From: Borrelia puertoricensis
GTDB lineage: Bacteria; Spirochaetota; Spirochaetia; Borreliales; Borreliaceae
Length of the DNA stretch: 28,704 bases
Reading direction: 5' to 3'
Assembly (NCBI RefSeq): GCF_023035875.1
Contig: NZ_CP075394.1
Location: 1 to 28,704, forward strand
Part shown: positions 15,456 through 23,587 of the stretch, piece by piece
Numbering within the stretch: position 1 is the stretch's first letter
How the letters are laid out: each line of letters starts with the position of its first letter
Notes under the pieces: model-generated
What the model saw: only the letters and a program-made list of their open reading frames with translations
Databases searched by the model: none
What the model was told of the DNA's origin: nothing
Made by a program: the position numbers and the translations under genes

Positions 15456-16649
15456 TCACGCAAAAATTGACACAGCATTTAGAAATGCTGGAATATATTG
15501 CAAATTTTTCTGCATAACAAGATTTGTAGCAGTACCACTCTCACTACCTAAAGATTCATCATAATAATATTCAGTCTCACTAAATTCCAATATCACATCT
15601 TCAGTCTCGTCCCTTCTTACTACACTCAGATTATTAGGAATTAAATAATCTGAGAGCACATAAAGATTACGATTACGTGCTACTAGAGACCCTCTACCAA
15701 AACGAGAGAAAACAAATTTTAATTCTTCTCTACTATGTGGGAGAACAAATGTCCCTCTAAAACGCGAACATTCACGCTCATAATCTTCCCTTGAGAGTAA
15801 AACTTTACTACTAGCATTAGTTACAACTGTTATTGGAAAGTAAGCTATTCTTCCAACAAAAATCTCTATAAAGCAAACCCTATTTCCCTTAATGTGAACT
15901 CCTGTATAAAAATTACCCTGTGCTCGATCAAAGATACTCTCATCACAAACTTCAAAATCTTTTATAAATCTTGCTGTTCCAAAATCAAATTCTTCTCCTA
16001 AGACCTCAATTCTAAATCCAAGATCATTTCCATGATACGCAAGCCTTTGTTTCTCAAGCCACGAGTCAATATCACCTCCATTTAAGAAAGGATTGTCTCT
16101 ATACGTACTCTTAATTACACATACTGATGGATTATCTTCATTTGCAATATAACGTTTGTAAAGCCAATGCGAAAGAGGTACTGGGTTACTTGACATGTAA
16201 ATTCTCCCCCCACGCTCTCTCATTGTAGGAATGAGTCTCTCAATATCAGATTCAGTAAACTGATTAGCCTCCTCAAGCCATAGGTCTTTAAAGTGCGCAT
16301 ACGATTTAAGGTCAGTTGTATCATGCCCACCTTCAAATACAAACGCACGCTTGCGTCCATATATTAAATTTTTTGTCTCTATCTTAGCTTTACTTACATT
16401 AAATTCACGTCTTAAGTTATACCTATGAAGCAACTCTAAAATTTCTTTATGAATTGACTGAATTGTTTTGTTTTTCTTCTTACGCACTGCCAAAGTATCA
16501 CCACCATCAGGTGTAAACTTTCTCTCAAGATTTACTGTTGCAATATCATAAGTCTTACCAGTCCCACGACTTGAGTAATACACAAAAATCTCAGCACCAG
16601 GTTTTCTTTTGTATGCATCAAAATAAATCGGCAGTCGCTTTAACCTCAA
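15456..16649 (-). CDS. Terminase large subunit
   Basis: 397 aa, the ATPase/nuclease motor that packages phage DNA. Walker A is YSSRGTGKT (about residues 25-33); the Walker B with catalytic Glu is KDLWLEEANQ (about 137-146); a coupling motif is IYMSSNPV. The layout is that of the PBSX-type (Terminase_3) family. In the C-terminal nuclease half, the strand that normally opens with a metal-binding Asp (GxD) reads NFYTGVHIKGNRVCFIEIF, so His appears where Asp is expected, and the second Asp is not obvious. TTG start at 16649 with GGGAGAG five bases upstream, two bases past the small-subunit stop. Confidence 0.85.
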   Translation of the reverse strand: MRLKRLPIYFDAYKRKPGAEIFVYYSSRGTGKTYDIATVNLERKFTPDGGDTLAVRKKKNKTIQSIHKEILELLHRYNLRREFNVSKAKIETKNLIYGRKRAFVFEGGHDTTDLKSYAHFKDLWLEEANQFTESDIERLIPTMRERGGRIYMSSNPVPLSHWLYKRYIANEDNPSVCVIKSTYRDNPFLNGGDIDSWLEKQRLAYHGNDLGFRIEVLGEEFDFGTARFIKDFEVCDESIFDRAQGNFYTGVHIKGNRVCFIEIFVGRIAYFPITVVTNASSKVLLSREDYERECSRFRGTFVLPHSREELKFVFSRFGRGSLVARNRNLYVLSDYLIPNNLSVVRRDETEDVILEFSETEYYYDESLGSESGTATNLVMQKNLQYIPAFLNAVSIFA

Positions 16650-16651
16650 TT

Positions 16652-16987
16652 TTACTCTCCCATACTACTCTTCATAAGACACTTAATCTCCTCATCAGTG
16701 TAAGCACAACTACTAAAAACAGAATTCTCTTTACTACTTAATGGCAATTTCTCTTTATTGATGATATCTAAAACCAAATCCTCAGCTTCAGAAATTCCTA
16801 GAATAGCAAAAAACATTCTAAATGCATGAAGACTTGTTGCTAAAACATTACTATTTGAAAATTCATACATCTTAGCAACAAATGCCTTTAGTAATACTTC
16901 ACGAGCATCAGTAGCATCACCAAGAGATGAGAAATTTGCCTCTACAGCCTTTTTCAGTAATTTTTTATAATCAAATTCACTACTCAA
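16652..16987 (-). CDS. Probable terminase small subunit
   Basis: 111 aa, directly before the large terminase with a two-base gap. Predominantly helical (DATDAREVLLKAFVAKMYEF..., LHAFRMFFAILGISEAEDLVLDIINKE) and ends with KCLMKSSMGE. Small terminases are short, helical, oligomeric DNA-recognition proteins found exactly here, but no clear HTH can be pointed to, so the call is positional. TTG start at 16987 with AGGAGG five bases before it. Confidence 0.5.
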   Translation of the reverse strand: MSSEFDYKKLLKKAVEANFSSLGDATDAREVLLKAFVAKMYEFSNSNVLATSLHAFRMFFAILGISEAEDLVLDIINKEKLPLSSKENSVFSSCAYTDEEIKCLMKSSMGE

Positions 16988-17011
16988 AACAACCTCCTAC
17001 ACTACTTGAAT

Positions 17012-17791
17012 TTAGAGATCATACCTAAAAAACGACAAATAAGATAAATTTTTAGGTCTAGTCTCACTACCCCCTGCATAATTTGTACGATCTGGAAATT
17101 TGTACTTTGAAATATAATCACCAAGTGTTACGTTATATACAAAAGAATAATTACCATCACTCCAATACCAACTATCTTCACGGTGTGCTTGATAAGCCTC
17201 TTTAAATAAATGGTCATAGGATCTATAGTCAATTTTGTCACGATTTATGCGGTGATCATGACTCCTTAATGAATCACTCTGTGTTGCTCCTAAACTTCTA
17301 GAATTTGAAGCATCATAGTGTCTTAAAAACCTACCCGCAAGACTTGGTGCAGATGATATTCCTAAAACTCTAGCTGCATAGCAATTTGATGGCAAACTTC
17401 TACCATCTGGAATACAAAATTTACCCGTATTAGTAAACGCTTCAATAAGCTTATGTCTATTTAGGATTGTCCCTTCAATTGGAAATTTTGCAGTTAGTGT
17501 GCCAACAGCAACCTTTTCTATAAAAAAATCAATCATATGCTCTAAAGTAGCATCCAAAGTATCATCTAATACAGATGACATATTCTTACAAATAGGATAA
17601 TACCGTCTATTTGCAATACTCTTACCATCACAAACTGCAAATACGCCTTTGTCTTTAAGTAAAATTGGTTCTCCAATCTCGCCTGTGTAACCTTTAGAAT
17701 CAAGATAAGTGCCAACTCCAAATTGTATGCAGGTATTACTATTTGCAATTCGTAATTTCAAATCATCATAATCCTTATTATTAATACTCAT
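17012..17791 (-). CDS. Phage tail fibre protein with collar-like domain, copy 2
   Basis: About 259 aa. Residues around 120-190 carry FCIPDGRSLPSNCYA, then GISSAPSLAGRFLRHYDA, then SLGATQSDSLRSHDHRINRD, the 'P-DGR...lp-L-GRFLR---GxTQsD-...H-H' pattern of tail-collar domains at tips of tail fibres; the C-terminus (ETRPKNLSYLSFFRYDL) also fits ('RP-N---ly-I'). It is a paralogue of the next gene upstream. I start at the ATG at 17791, which aligns with the paralogue's start and leaves a 10-bp gap; an ATG 7 codons earlier would overlap it. Probably on the virion, contacting the host surface. Confidence 0.7.
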   Translation of the reverse strand: MSINNKDYDDLKLRIANSNTCIQFGVGTYLDSKGYTGEIGEPILLKDKGVFAVCDGKSIANRRYYPICKNMSSVLDDTLDATLEHMIDFFIEKVAVGTLTAKFPIEGTILNRHKLIEAFTNTGKFCIPDGRSLPSNCYAARVLGISSAPSLAGRFLRHYDASNSRSLGATQSDSLRSHDHRINRDKIDYRSYDHLFKEAYQAHREDSWYWSDGNYSFVYNVTLGDYISKYKFPDRTNYAGGSETRPKNLSYLSFFRYDL

Positions 17792-17801
17792 AAACACCAC
17801 T

Positions 17802-18581
17802 TCACCAATCATATCTATAGAATGACAAATACGTTAAATTCCTAGGCCTAGTCTCACTATCTCCTGTGTATCCTGTCCAATCTGGAAAATTGTACTTTGA
17901 TATATAATCCCCAAGTACTAGGTTATATATAAACTTATAAGTACCACCAGACCAATCTCCAGATTTGGAAAGTTTATTAAAAGACCTAACAAGACGACCA
18001 TCAAAATTGATATTGTCTCTATTTATGTAGTGGTCATGGCTTGCAAATGAGTCACTTTGAGTATCTCCAATGCTACGAACTGAGTCATAAGAACCGTTTC
18101 TGTCATGGTGCCTTAAAAACCTACCCGCAAGACTTGGTGCAGATGAGATTCCAAATCTCTCCCTTACAAAACAATCTTCTGGAAGGCTTCTCCCATCTGG
18201 TAAGCAAAACTTTTTTGTTGCTTCAAACGCTTCAATTAACCTAGACCTAGTAAGCTTTGATCCCTCTTGTGCAAACTCAGAAGTTAGAAAGCCTGGATAA
18301 GTACTCTCCAAACATCTCTCAACCAAATCTTCTATGTAAGAATCCAAAGTATCATCTAAGACTGGTGGTAAACCTTTATTTATCGGATAGTATTTTCTAT
18401 CCTCACTACTCTTACCATTACAAATAGCAAATAACCCCTTATCCTCTACTACAATAGGCTCTCCAAGCTTACCAATATAATTCTTCGCCTGCTCCATATC
18501 TCCAGCACTAAATTGTATCTTAACGTTATCAGTTTGTAAGCGTCTCTTTATCTCTTCAAAATCATCATCACTTATAGCCAA
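17802..18581 (-). CDS. Phage tail fibre protein with collar-like domain, copy 1
   Basis: 259 aa, paralogue of the following gene. Shared blocks: MEQAKNYIGKLGEPIVVEDKG near the N-terminus, LPPVLDDTLDSYIEDLV, then FCLPDGRSLPEDC, APSLAGRFLRHHDR, IGDTQSDSFASHDHYINRD and the C-terminal SETRPRNLTYLSFYRYDW. Collar-domain fibre tips bind receptors or form the fibre trimer knob. The TTG start at 18581 is chosen because GAGGAGG lies 9 bases upstream, overlapping the end of the spike gene. The two copies diverge mainly between residues 185 and 225, the likely exposed part. Confidence 0.7.
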   Translation of the reverse strand: MAISDDDFEEIKRRLQTDNVKIQFSAGDMEQAKNYIGKLGEPIVVEDKGLFAICNGKSSEDRKYYPINKGLPPVLDDTLDSYIEDLVERCLESTYPGFLTSEFAQEGSKLTRSRLIEAFEATKKFCLPDGRSLPEDCFVRERFGISSAPSLAGRFLRHHDRNGSYDSVRSIGDTQSDSFASHDHYINRDNINFDGRLVRSFNKLSKSGDWSGGTYKFIYNLVLGDYISKYNFPDWTGYTGDSETRPRNLTYLSFYRYDW

Positions 18582-18582
18582 A

Positions 18583-21351
18583 TTATGCGACCTCCTCTTT
18601 ATCTTTTACATTCTCTTCATACACATTAAAATCAATAACTCGTGAACTTAGATCCGATTTTTTTGTAAAAGATATACCAAGCTCATTTTTAAAAAATGAA
18701 TCTCGCATTAATAAATCTAGAGAATTACTCTTAAGACCTACATTGTTTTCCACAAAACTATTTCCTGCAAATCTTGCATTTACAACTTCATCAAGTTGTA
18801 ATGCAACACCTGTATTACTTAAAAATTCAACTTCATTAACTTTAAGACTTGAAAAACTTGTAAAGTGTAAGCCATCTCTATTCTTCTTAACAACACCACC
18901 CCTCATTATTGCATTAACTCCATTGGCAATCGATGCCTTCTTATTAGACTCAATCTCAACTCCAATAAGAGTCATATTATCAACATCACGAATATCAAAT
19001 CCGCAATTTGTAGATCTGAAAATAACATTCTCAAGAAGTATCTTTTTAACTTTCATTGTCTCTAAAGCCACTCCTTCATTACAAAGAAATGTAATATTCT
19101 TAAGGTAAATGAAACTTGCATCATTTAAGTAAATAGAAGACCTCTCTTCTTCTTTAATCCTATAAATTGAACACAACCTCAAATTAGCAAAGAGTGCAAA
19201 TTCGCTACCTTTTAGGTATGAATCTAAGTGCTCCTCATCACTCAAATTACCACCCCTTATCCAAAGTTCACTCATAGGCTTTTGACATATAGTTAGCCTT
19301 GACATCTTAAATGAACGAGTTGCGATGAAAATATTTTTTGCAAATCCACCAGCCCGAATTACAACTCCATCATCTCCTTTAATCTCGAAATTAGATATAT
19401 CAACTGAGCCATACATATAAAAATCACCGGGGAGTAATTTGATTTTGCTTGTTCCAGAACGTTTTGCTAAGTCTAAAGCCTCCTGAATTGTAACTTCATC
19501 CTTAAAGCCTGGTGCAACAAGATGGGGACTTGCAAAATCATTATCTCTTGCTGCAATATAATTAAAAGGTGCAACTATAACCTCACGAATAGATTCTAAA
19601 TTATCTCTAGAGCCTATATATTTAGAAGTTGTAAGGTAATCATAGTGAGTGTAATCTCCCCATGTAATCCCTTCATACTCGTAAAGTCTTATATTCATAT
19701 CAAATCCGGAAATCTTTTTTGATAAAATCAAGAAAAAATGATCTACATCATAATCCTCAAACTTAAGTTTTACAAAATCAGTAAGGTCTAATTCTTGAGT
19801 TGACCTGAAATTAACGATTGTATGTCCTTTAACTCTTAAATTAGTTAAAAATTCAAAAAGCCTTAAAGCCGAATTGGAATCAAAAATAAACCTGGTTGAA
19901 TACTCAAATCGCTTACTGTAAAAATCATCTGCATTATCAGTCTGCAATATATTACGAGCAGTTGTATAAAAAACATCACCATATATATCAAAGTAGTAAA
20001 TATAACGAGAACCTTGACTTGAGGATGTATTTTTAAACCAAATTCGGGATTTGGTTGGATAATATTCTTCATGCACAAGTTTAATATCAGAGTCAGCACT
20101 AAAACGGGCCTCAAGATTATGTGTTGAGATTATGGCTAAATGGTCATTTATTGCATAATGGTCATGCCATACTTCCCTTTTCTTAAAATCCCACTTATAA
20201 GCTGTATCAAACCATTTAGGATCATATTCCTGGTAGACAAAACTACCTATTTTATCTGCAAAATCAGGATAAACTACTCCTTTTTGCAAAACCGCAACAT
20301 AAAGACTACTCCCAGATCCTTTAACATTAATGGGAGCAGAATAAAGCGGCCTTTTATTTGAAATAGCTTCTTCTCGGCTTTGAAATTTACCTTCTCTCCA
20401 AATAACCCTGGTTGAATCATAACTACTAGAACTACTCTTTGACAGAACATAACTTGAAGCATCAATAGAGCAAAGCTTTACATCCCTTTTTATAACCTCA
20501 CTCTTCCAAATAGGTAAAATCTGTAGTTTCCCATCACCTGTAAATGTATATGCATATCCAAATTCATAAAGCAATGCTGAGAGAATTGTCCCAAGGTCCT
20601 CTCCATCAGCAATAATTACTGCAGGCACTTTTGCCAAAATGCTCTCAGAGCCATCATCATCAATCAAATCTTTAAGATTGCTTTTAGCTAAAATTAAATG
20701 GACTACTGATTGCTCCTTTATTAATGGATTATATACATAAAGCCAATCGGGATTGTAATTAATAGGAAATTGAATAGGCTTCTCAAAAACAACACTCAAA
20801 AGTTTAGAATAATCATTCACAGTAAAGCTAATACTTTTAGTGGAGTTAAACACCTCTCTGTTGAAAAATTTTTCTAACACACCTTTGAATAATGACTTCG
20901 TTCCCTCACTTAAGATCACATATACATCTTCTTTCCTAAAGAATAGGAAATCCAAAAATTCATCTGAAAGACCATTTGCATCAAATTTAAAGCTACTTGA
21001 TGCGGTCTTTAGTGTAGGGTCTACAATTTTAAGTTCGAAAGACATACTAGATATATCAGTGTAAGGGGTTAGATCAAAAAATTGACCTTCATCGGTAAAA
21101 AAGACAATACTTAAATCACAAAACTCTGGACTCTCTCCCTCGCCTTGAACATCTTCAGTTTGAACAGCTTCCAAATTAGATTCAACTCCCAGGTCAGTAT
21201 GATCACTAGAGATTAGCTCATCACTAACTACTAAAGAGGGATTACTAATATCTAGAGAAGACAAATGAACAGAAGGGGAGGGGTCAGCTTCAAAATTAAG
21301 TGTTAAACCCCCTTCTGTTAAATCCTTATCAACTTTATCTTCTTGCTGCAA
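18583..21351 (-). CDS. Tail hub/spike protein with C-terminal beta-helix
   Basis: 922 aa. An acidic Ser/Pro-rich N-terminus (1-70) precedes a baseplate-hub-like region (about 73-570: FFDLTPYTDISSMSFELKIV..., VYVILSEGTKSLFKGVLEKF, LGTILSALLYEFGYAYTFTG). From about 610 a pectate-lyase-type parallel beta-helix starts (VTIQEALDLAKRSGTSKIKL, LPGDFYMYGSVDISNFEIKG) and runs to the end as short repeated strands (FRSTNCGFDIRD, ESNKKASIANGV, FVENNVGLKSNS). This combines a tail tip/hub with a tailspike, which would bind or degrade a surface polymer. TTG start with GGGAGA six bases upstream. It stands first among structural genes, just after the lysis cassette. Confidence 0.7.
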   Translation of the reverse strand: MQQEDKVDKDLTEGGLTLNFEADPSPSVHLSSLDISNPSLVVSDELISSDHTDLGVESNLEAVQTEDVQGEGESPEFCDLSIVFFTDEGQFFDLTPYTDISSMSFELKIVDPTLKTASSSFKFDANGLSDEFLDFLFFRKEDVYVILSEGTKSLFKGVLEKFFNREVFNSTKSISFTVNDYSKLLSVVFEKPIQFPINYNPDWLYVYNPLIKEQSVVHLILAKSNLKDLIDDDGSESILAKVPAVIIADGEDLGTILSALLYEFGYAYTFTGDGKLQILPIWKSEVIKRDVKLCSIDASSYVLSKSSSSSYDSTRVIWREGKFQSREEAISNKRPLYSAPINVKGSGSSLYVAVLQKGVVYPDFADKIGSFVYQEYDPKWFDTAYKWDFKKREVWHDHYAINDHLAIISTHNLEARFSADSDIKLVHEEYYPTKSRIWFKNTSSSQGSRYIYYFDIYGDVFYTTARNILQTDNADDFYSKRFEYSTRFIFDSNSALRLFEFLTNLRVKGHTIVNFRSTQELDLTDFVKLKFEDYDVDHFFLILSKKISGFDMNIRLYEYEGITWGDYTHYDYLTTSKYIGSRDNLESIREVIVAPFNYIAARDNDFASPHLVAPGFKDEVTIQEALDLAKRSGTSKIKLLPGDFYMYGSVDISNFEIKGDDGVVIRAGGFAKNIFIATRSFKMSRLTICQKPMSELWIRGGNLSDEEHLDSYLKGSEFALFANLRLCSIYRIKEEERSSIYLNDASFIYLKNITFLCNEGVALETMKVKKILLENVIFRSTNCGFDIRDVDNMTLIGVEIESNKKASIANGVNAIMRGGVVKKNRDGLHFTSFSSLKVNEVEFLSNTGVALQLDEVVNARFAGNSFVENNVGLKSNSLDLLMRDSFFKNELGISFTKKSDLSSRVIDFNVYEENVKDKEEVA

Positions 21352-21371
21352 ACTTAAATCTCCCTTGTGCC

Positions 21372-21764
21372 CTACTCCTGCAAGGACACTTGGGTATACC
21401 TACGGTATATATCAATAGCAATGGGTTTGACCAAAGCTATGTAACGCTTATAATAAGCCATCCTTGCCTTAATGCCCTCTTCTCCAATACCACCCTTAAA
21501 TGTGGGGTCAAAATTTTCAAATAATGGAAATTTATGCTGCTTATAATAAGCATTAACATAACTTTTAGCATCAATAAGCCATGCACTAAGACTTAACGCA
21601 TACTCAAATAATGAAGCTTCATCACGAGCTAAGCTTACAGGGTCCTCTCTCCCAATTAAGGTAGGTTCCTTTGGAAGACTTGCAATCCCTTTGCAAGAGA
21701 ATACTAAAAATAACAAACATAAAGATAACAAATAATTATTTAAAAAATTAAATCTACACTTCAT
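21372..21764 (-). CDS. Phage-operon lipoprotein (possible outer spanin)
   Basis: 130 aa. The signal peptide ends in LFLVFSC with Cys24, so the mature protein is lipid-anchored. The remainder is helical (RDEASLFEYALSLSAWLIDAKSYVNAYYKQ, IKARMAYYKRYIALVKPIAIDIYRRY). The location within the lysis cassette suggests an Rz1-like outer-membrane partner or a lysogenic-conversion lipoprotein; it is longer than typical Rz1 and not proline-rich. The ATG at 21764 has only a weak ribosome site and the preceding gene stops 10 bp upstream. Confidence 0.65.
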   Translation of the reverse strand: MKCRFNFLNNYLLSLCLLFLVFSCKGIASLPKEPTLIGREDPVSLARDEASLFEYALSLSAWLIDAKSYVNAYYKQHKFPLFENFDPTFKGGIGEEGIKARMAYYKRYIALVKPIAIDIYRRYTQVSLQE

Positions 21765-21773
21765 AACAACCCA

Positions 21774-22133
21774 CTAGTCCTTTAATTCCATTTTATCTAA
21801 TGCTTCCTTAGCTACTTGACCCCTAAGCTCAACAAGCCTATCATATTCATCCCAATTCTCACCATTCTCTAAAACCCTGCAAGCATCAATTGCTAAGTCA
21901 ATAGCACCTCTTAGTCTTGAATTTATGATCTCAAAAGCACGTTTGTTCTCATTATTTTTTGCAATCTCATCTTTTATAGAATATATAAAATTCAAGATTG
22001 AACTTGTAAGTGTCATTCCCTCTCGTGCAAGTTCAATCTTAGATTCTCCTAAAAGGGAACCAAACTCTTGTAGTAGAAAATCTTTTGCAATTACTGCATC
22101 AAAAAGTTTATTTACATTTTTTGCTACGCTCAA
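21774..22133 (-). CDS. BlyB-like accessory lysis protein
   Basis: About 119 aa, all-helical, soluble: NVNKLFDAVIAKDFLLQEFGSLLGESKIELAREGMTLTSSILNFIYSIKDEIAK, then IINSRLRGAIDLAIDACRVLENGENWDEYDRLVELRGQ. It resembles BlyB of the Borrelia cp32 prophages as I remember it, a protein that assists the BlyA haemolysin/holin; I cannot align to confirm. I start at TTG 22133, which has GGAGG seven bases upstream; the earlier TTG at 22139 is only one base from that site. It sits between the DUF261 gene and the lipoprotein. Confidence 0.55.
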   Translation of the reverse strand: MSVAKNVNKLFDAVIAKDFLLQEFGSLLGESKIELAREGMTLTSSILNFIYSIKDEIAKNNENKRAFEIINSRLRGAIDLAIDACRVLENGENWDEYDRLVELRGQVAKEALDKMELKD

Positions 22134-22164
22134 AATCAAACCTCCAAAATATCTTTTTTACTAC

Positions 22165-22851
22165 TTACACATTTCTAAACTGCTCACTATAGAGAGCAAG
22201 TCTTTGCCTAATATCAAAACTAAGAGACGCATCAATAAGCTTAAATACCCTTAAAGACTCAAGTACGCCATTACTTACAGCTTTAGAACTGCCAAGTGAG
22301 TCCCAAATAACAGAACTTAAATCATTATCAAGAATTACAAAATGGTATAAATCATTCTCTTTGTATTTGCCAACTAAAATATCACAATTATCAGGCTCAT
22401 AATGAGTAGGGGAATAATGGACATTCAGATAATGAATATCCTCACTAACTCCAAGATGCTTAAATATTAAATTTGGATCAAGAACGTATGAATTGACATC
22501 TTTTAAACAGCCAGCAGTTGCAAGGCTTTTAAAGAGTAAATCGACTTCAAACTTATCGAAATATTTCTCAACTTTATCTTTGATTTCTTTAACTACAAAT
22601 GCAATAAACAAAATGCATAAAAAATAACATCCAAATTTGCAAATAGCAACGTTTTGGTCTTTGAAATTATATTGAAATGGAACTACTAATCTATGTTTTT
22701 CTACTTCTTTTATTTTTTCACAAACTTGGTAAGACGAATCTTCTAAAGACACAGCACCTTCAAGCAATTCTGATTTATGCTTTTTAATGAAGTAATCTTT
22801 CAAAGCTTTGTATGCAAAATCATAAAAAATCATAAAAATTTTACTTCTCAT
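22165..22851 (-). CDS. DUF261-like protein, putative papain-fold peptidase/endolysin
   Basis: About 228 aa. N-terminal amphipathic helices (1-50) are followed by KDQNVAICKFGCYFLCILFI (Gln66, Cys71, Cys75), then LYHFVILDND (His170) and SSVIWDSLGSS (Asp184). The order Q...C-GC, HFV, iWDs matches the Gln/Cys/His/Asp arrangement of C39- and NlpC-like papain-fold peptidases, with Cys75 or Cys71 as nucleophile. I recall DUF261 as a Borrelia phage/plasmid family of unknown function. Location beside a TM/coiled-coil protein and a BlyB-like gene suggests a cell-wall hydrolase (inference). The start at 22851 is chosen because AGGAGG lies six bases upstream and inside the end of the preceding gene. Confidence 0.65.
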   Translation of the reverse strand: MRSKIFMIFYDFAYKALKDYFIKKHKSELLEGAVSLEDSSYQVCEKIKEVEKHRLVVPFQYNFKDQNVAICKFGCYFLCILFIAFVVKEIKDKVEKYFDKFEVDLLFKSLATAGCLKDVNSYVLDPNLIFKHLGVSEDIHYLNVHYSPTHYEPDNCDILVGKYKENDLYHFVILDNDLSSVIWDSLGSSKAVSNGVLESLRVFKLIDASLSFDIRQRLALYSEQFRNV

Positions 22852-23215
22852 ACATCCCCTCCTCTTCAAGATTTTTTAATAAACCAAAACATTTATCTAA
22901 TTCTTCCCTAAATGCATTTTTGATTTTAAATCTCTCTTTAAGTAAAAGACTCTCTAACTCCCCCATCATCTCTCTACTCTCTGAATTTACTCTTTCAATG
23001 TCTCTCTTAAGGTCTTCTCTTAAGAAGATTTTTAAAGCTTCAAATTCTCCTTTAAGTCTCTTTTCAGATTCAATGTGTAATTCTTCCATCATCTCTTTTT
23101 TAAAATCAGATAAAAATCCTTTAAGGGCATAGGTTCCAATTCCAGACACACAAAGCATTAATGTTGTTGCAATAGTTCCAATAATATTAATCTGTCTCTT
23201 AATCCCACTAGACAA
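22841..23215 (-). CDS. Membrane-anchored coiled-coil lysis protein (holin/inner-spanin-like)
   Basis: 124 aa: a short basic N-terminus (MSSGIKRQ), one membrane helix (about residues 9-32, INIIGTIATTLMLCVSGIGT) and then a continuous charged amphipathic helix to the end (KKEMMEELHIESEKRLKGEFEAL...). N-in with a long helical outside domain is the architecture of inner-membrane spanins (Rz). A pinholin-like role is possible. TTG start at 23215 with GGAGGG six bases before it. First gene of the late operon, with a 137-nt leader after a good promoter; it overlaps the DUF261 gene by 11 bases. Confidence 0.6.
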   Translation of the reverse strand: MSSGIKRQINIIGTIATTLMLCVSGIGTYALKGFLSDFKKEMMEELHIESEKRLKGEFEALKIFLREDLKRDIERVNSESREMMGELESLLLKERFKIKNAFREELDKCFGLLKNLEEEGMYEK

Positions 23216-23358
23216 CTAAAACCCTCCTTTTTTAAGCCTTTAATGACAAACAAGAAACTTCACTTTCCCTAACCTATTAATTTTTAAATAAAGCTAACAA
23301 AAGCAAAGTAGCTTGCTATTTTTATCAAAAAATAACATTACCAAAATCTCTAATGGAA

Positions 23359-23388
23359 AATATACAACATCAATATCATTTAAGTCAA
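23359..23388 (-). promoter_or_regulatory. Late-operon promoter
   Basis: On the minus strand TTGACT (23383-23388) and TATATT (23359-23364) are separated by 18 bases, each one mismatch from consensus. It is the best match in the 372-bp divergent gap (23216-23587) and would drive the whole 18-kb phage operon. Confidence 0.55.
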
Positions 23389-23476
23389 TTTATATTCGAC
23401 TAATATAAAAATTAAAATTATTAAAAAACATGTAAAACTATTCTATAATAAACAATTTCTATTTTTATCTATACAG

Positions 23477-23506
23477 ACTAATAATTGTTGGCCAACAATT
23501 ATTAGT
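23477..23506. promoter_or_regulatory. 30-bp perfect palindrome (operator or centromere candidate)
   Basis: ACTAATAATTGTTGG (23477-23491) is followed at once by its exact reverse complement. It lies between the divergent promoters of the late operon and of the coiled-coil gene, 13 bp upstream of the latter's -35. No loop and no U-tract, so it suits a dimeric repressor or partition protein better than a terminator. Confidence 0.8.
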
Positions 23507-23519
23507 TTATTGATATATA

Positions 23520-23548
23520 TTAACTATTTTTAATTTTTTACGTATGAT
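23520..23548 (+). promoter_or_regulatory. Promoter of the small DNA-binding/coiled-coil gene
   Basis: TTAACT (23520-23525), 17-bp spacer, TATGAT (23543-23548). About 33 nt of leader with AAAAAGGAT ribosome site lead to the ATG at 23588. Confidence 0.45.
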
Positions 23549-23587
23549 AAAGATTACAAAATCTAAATAAAAAAGGATAACATTACT

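Noticed and set aside
23477..23506. Internal replicated-telomere (resolution) site
   Set aside because: The palindrome has no TTAGTATA Box 3 at the required distance from its centre, so it is not a ResT substrate by motif.
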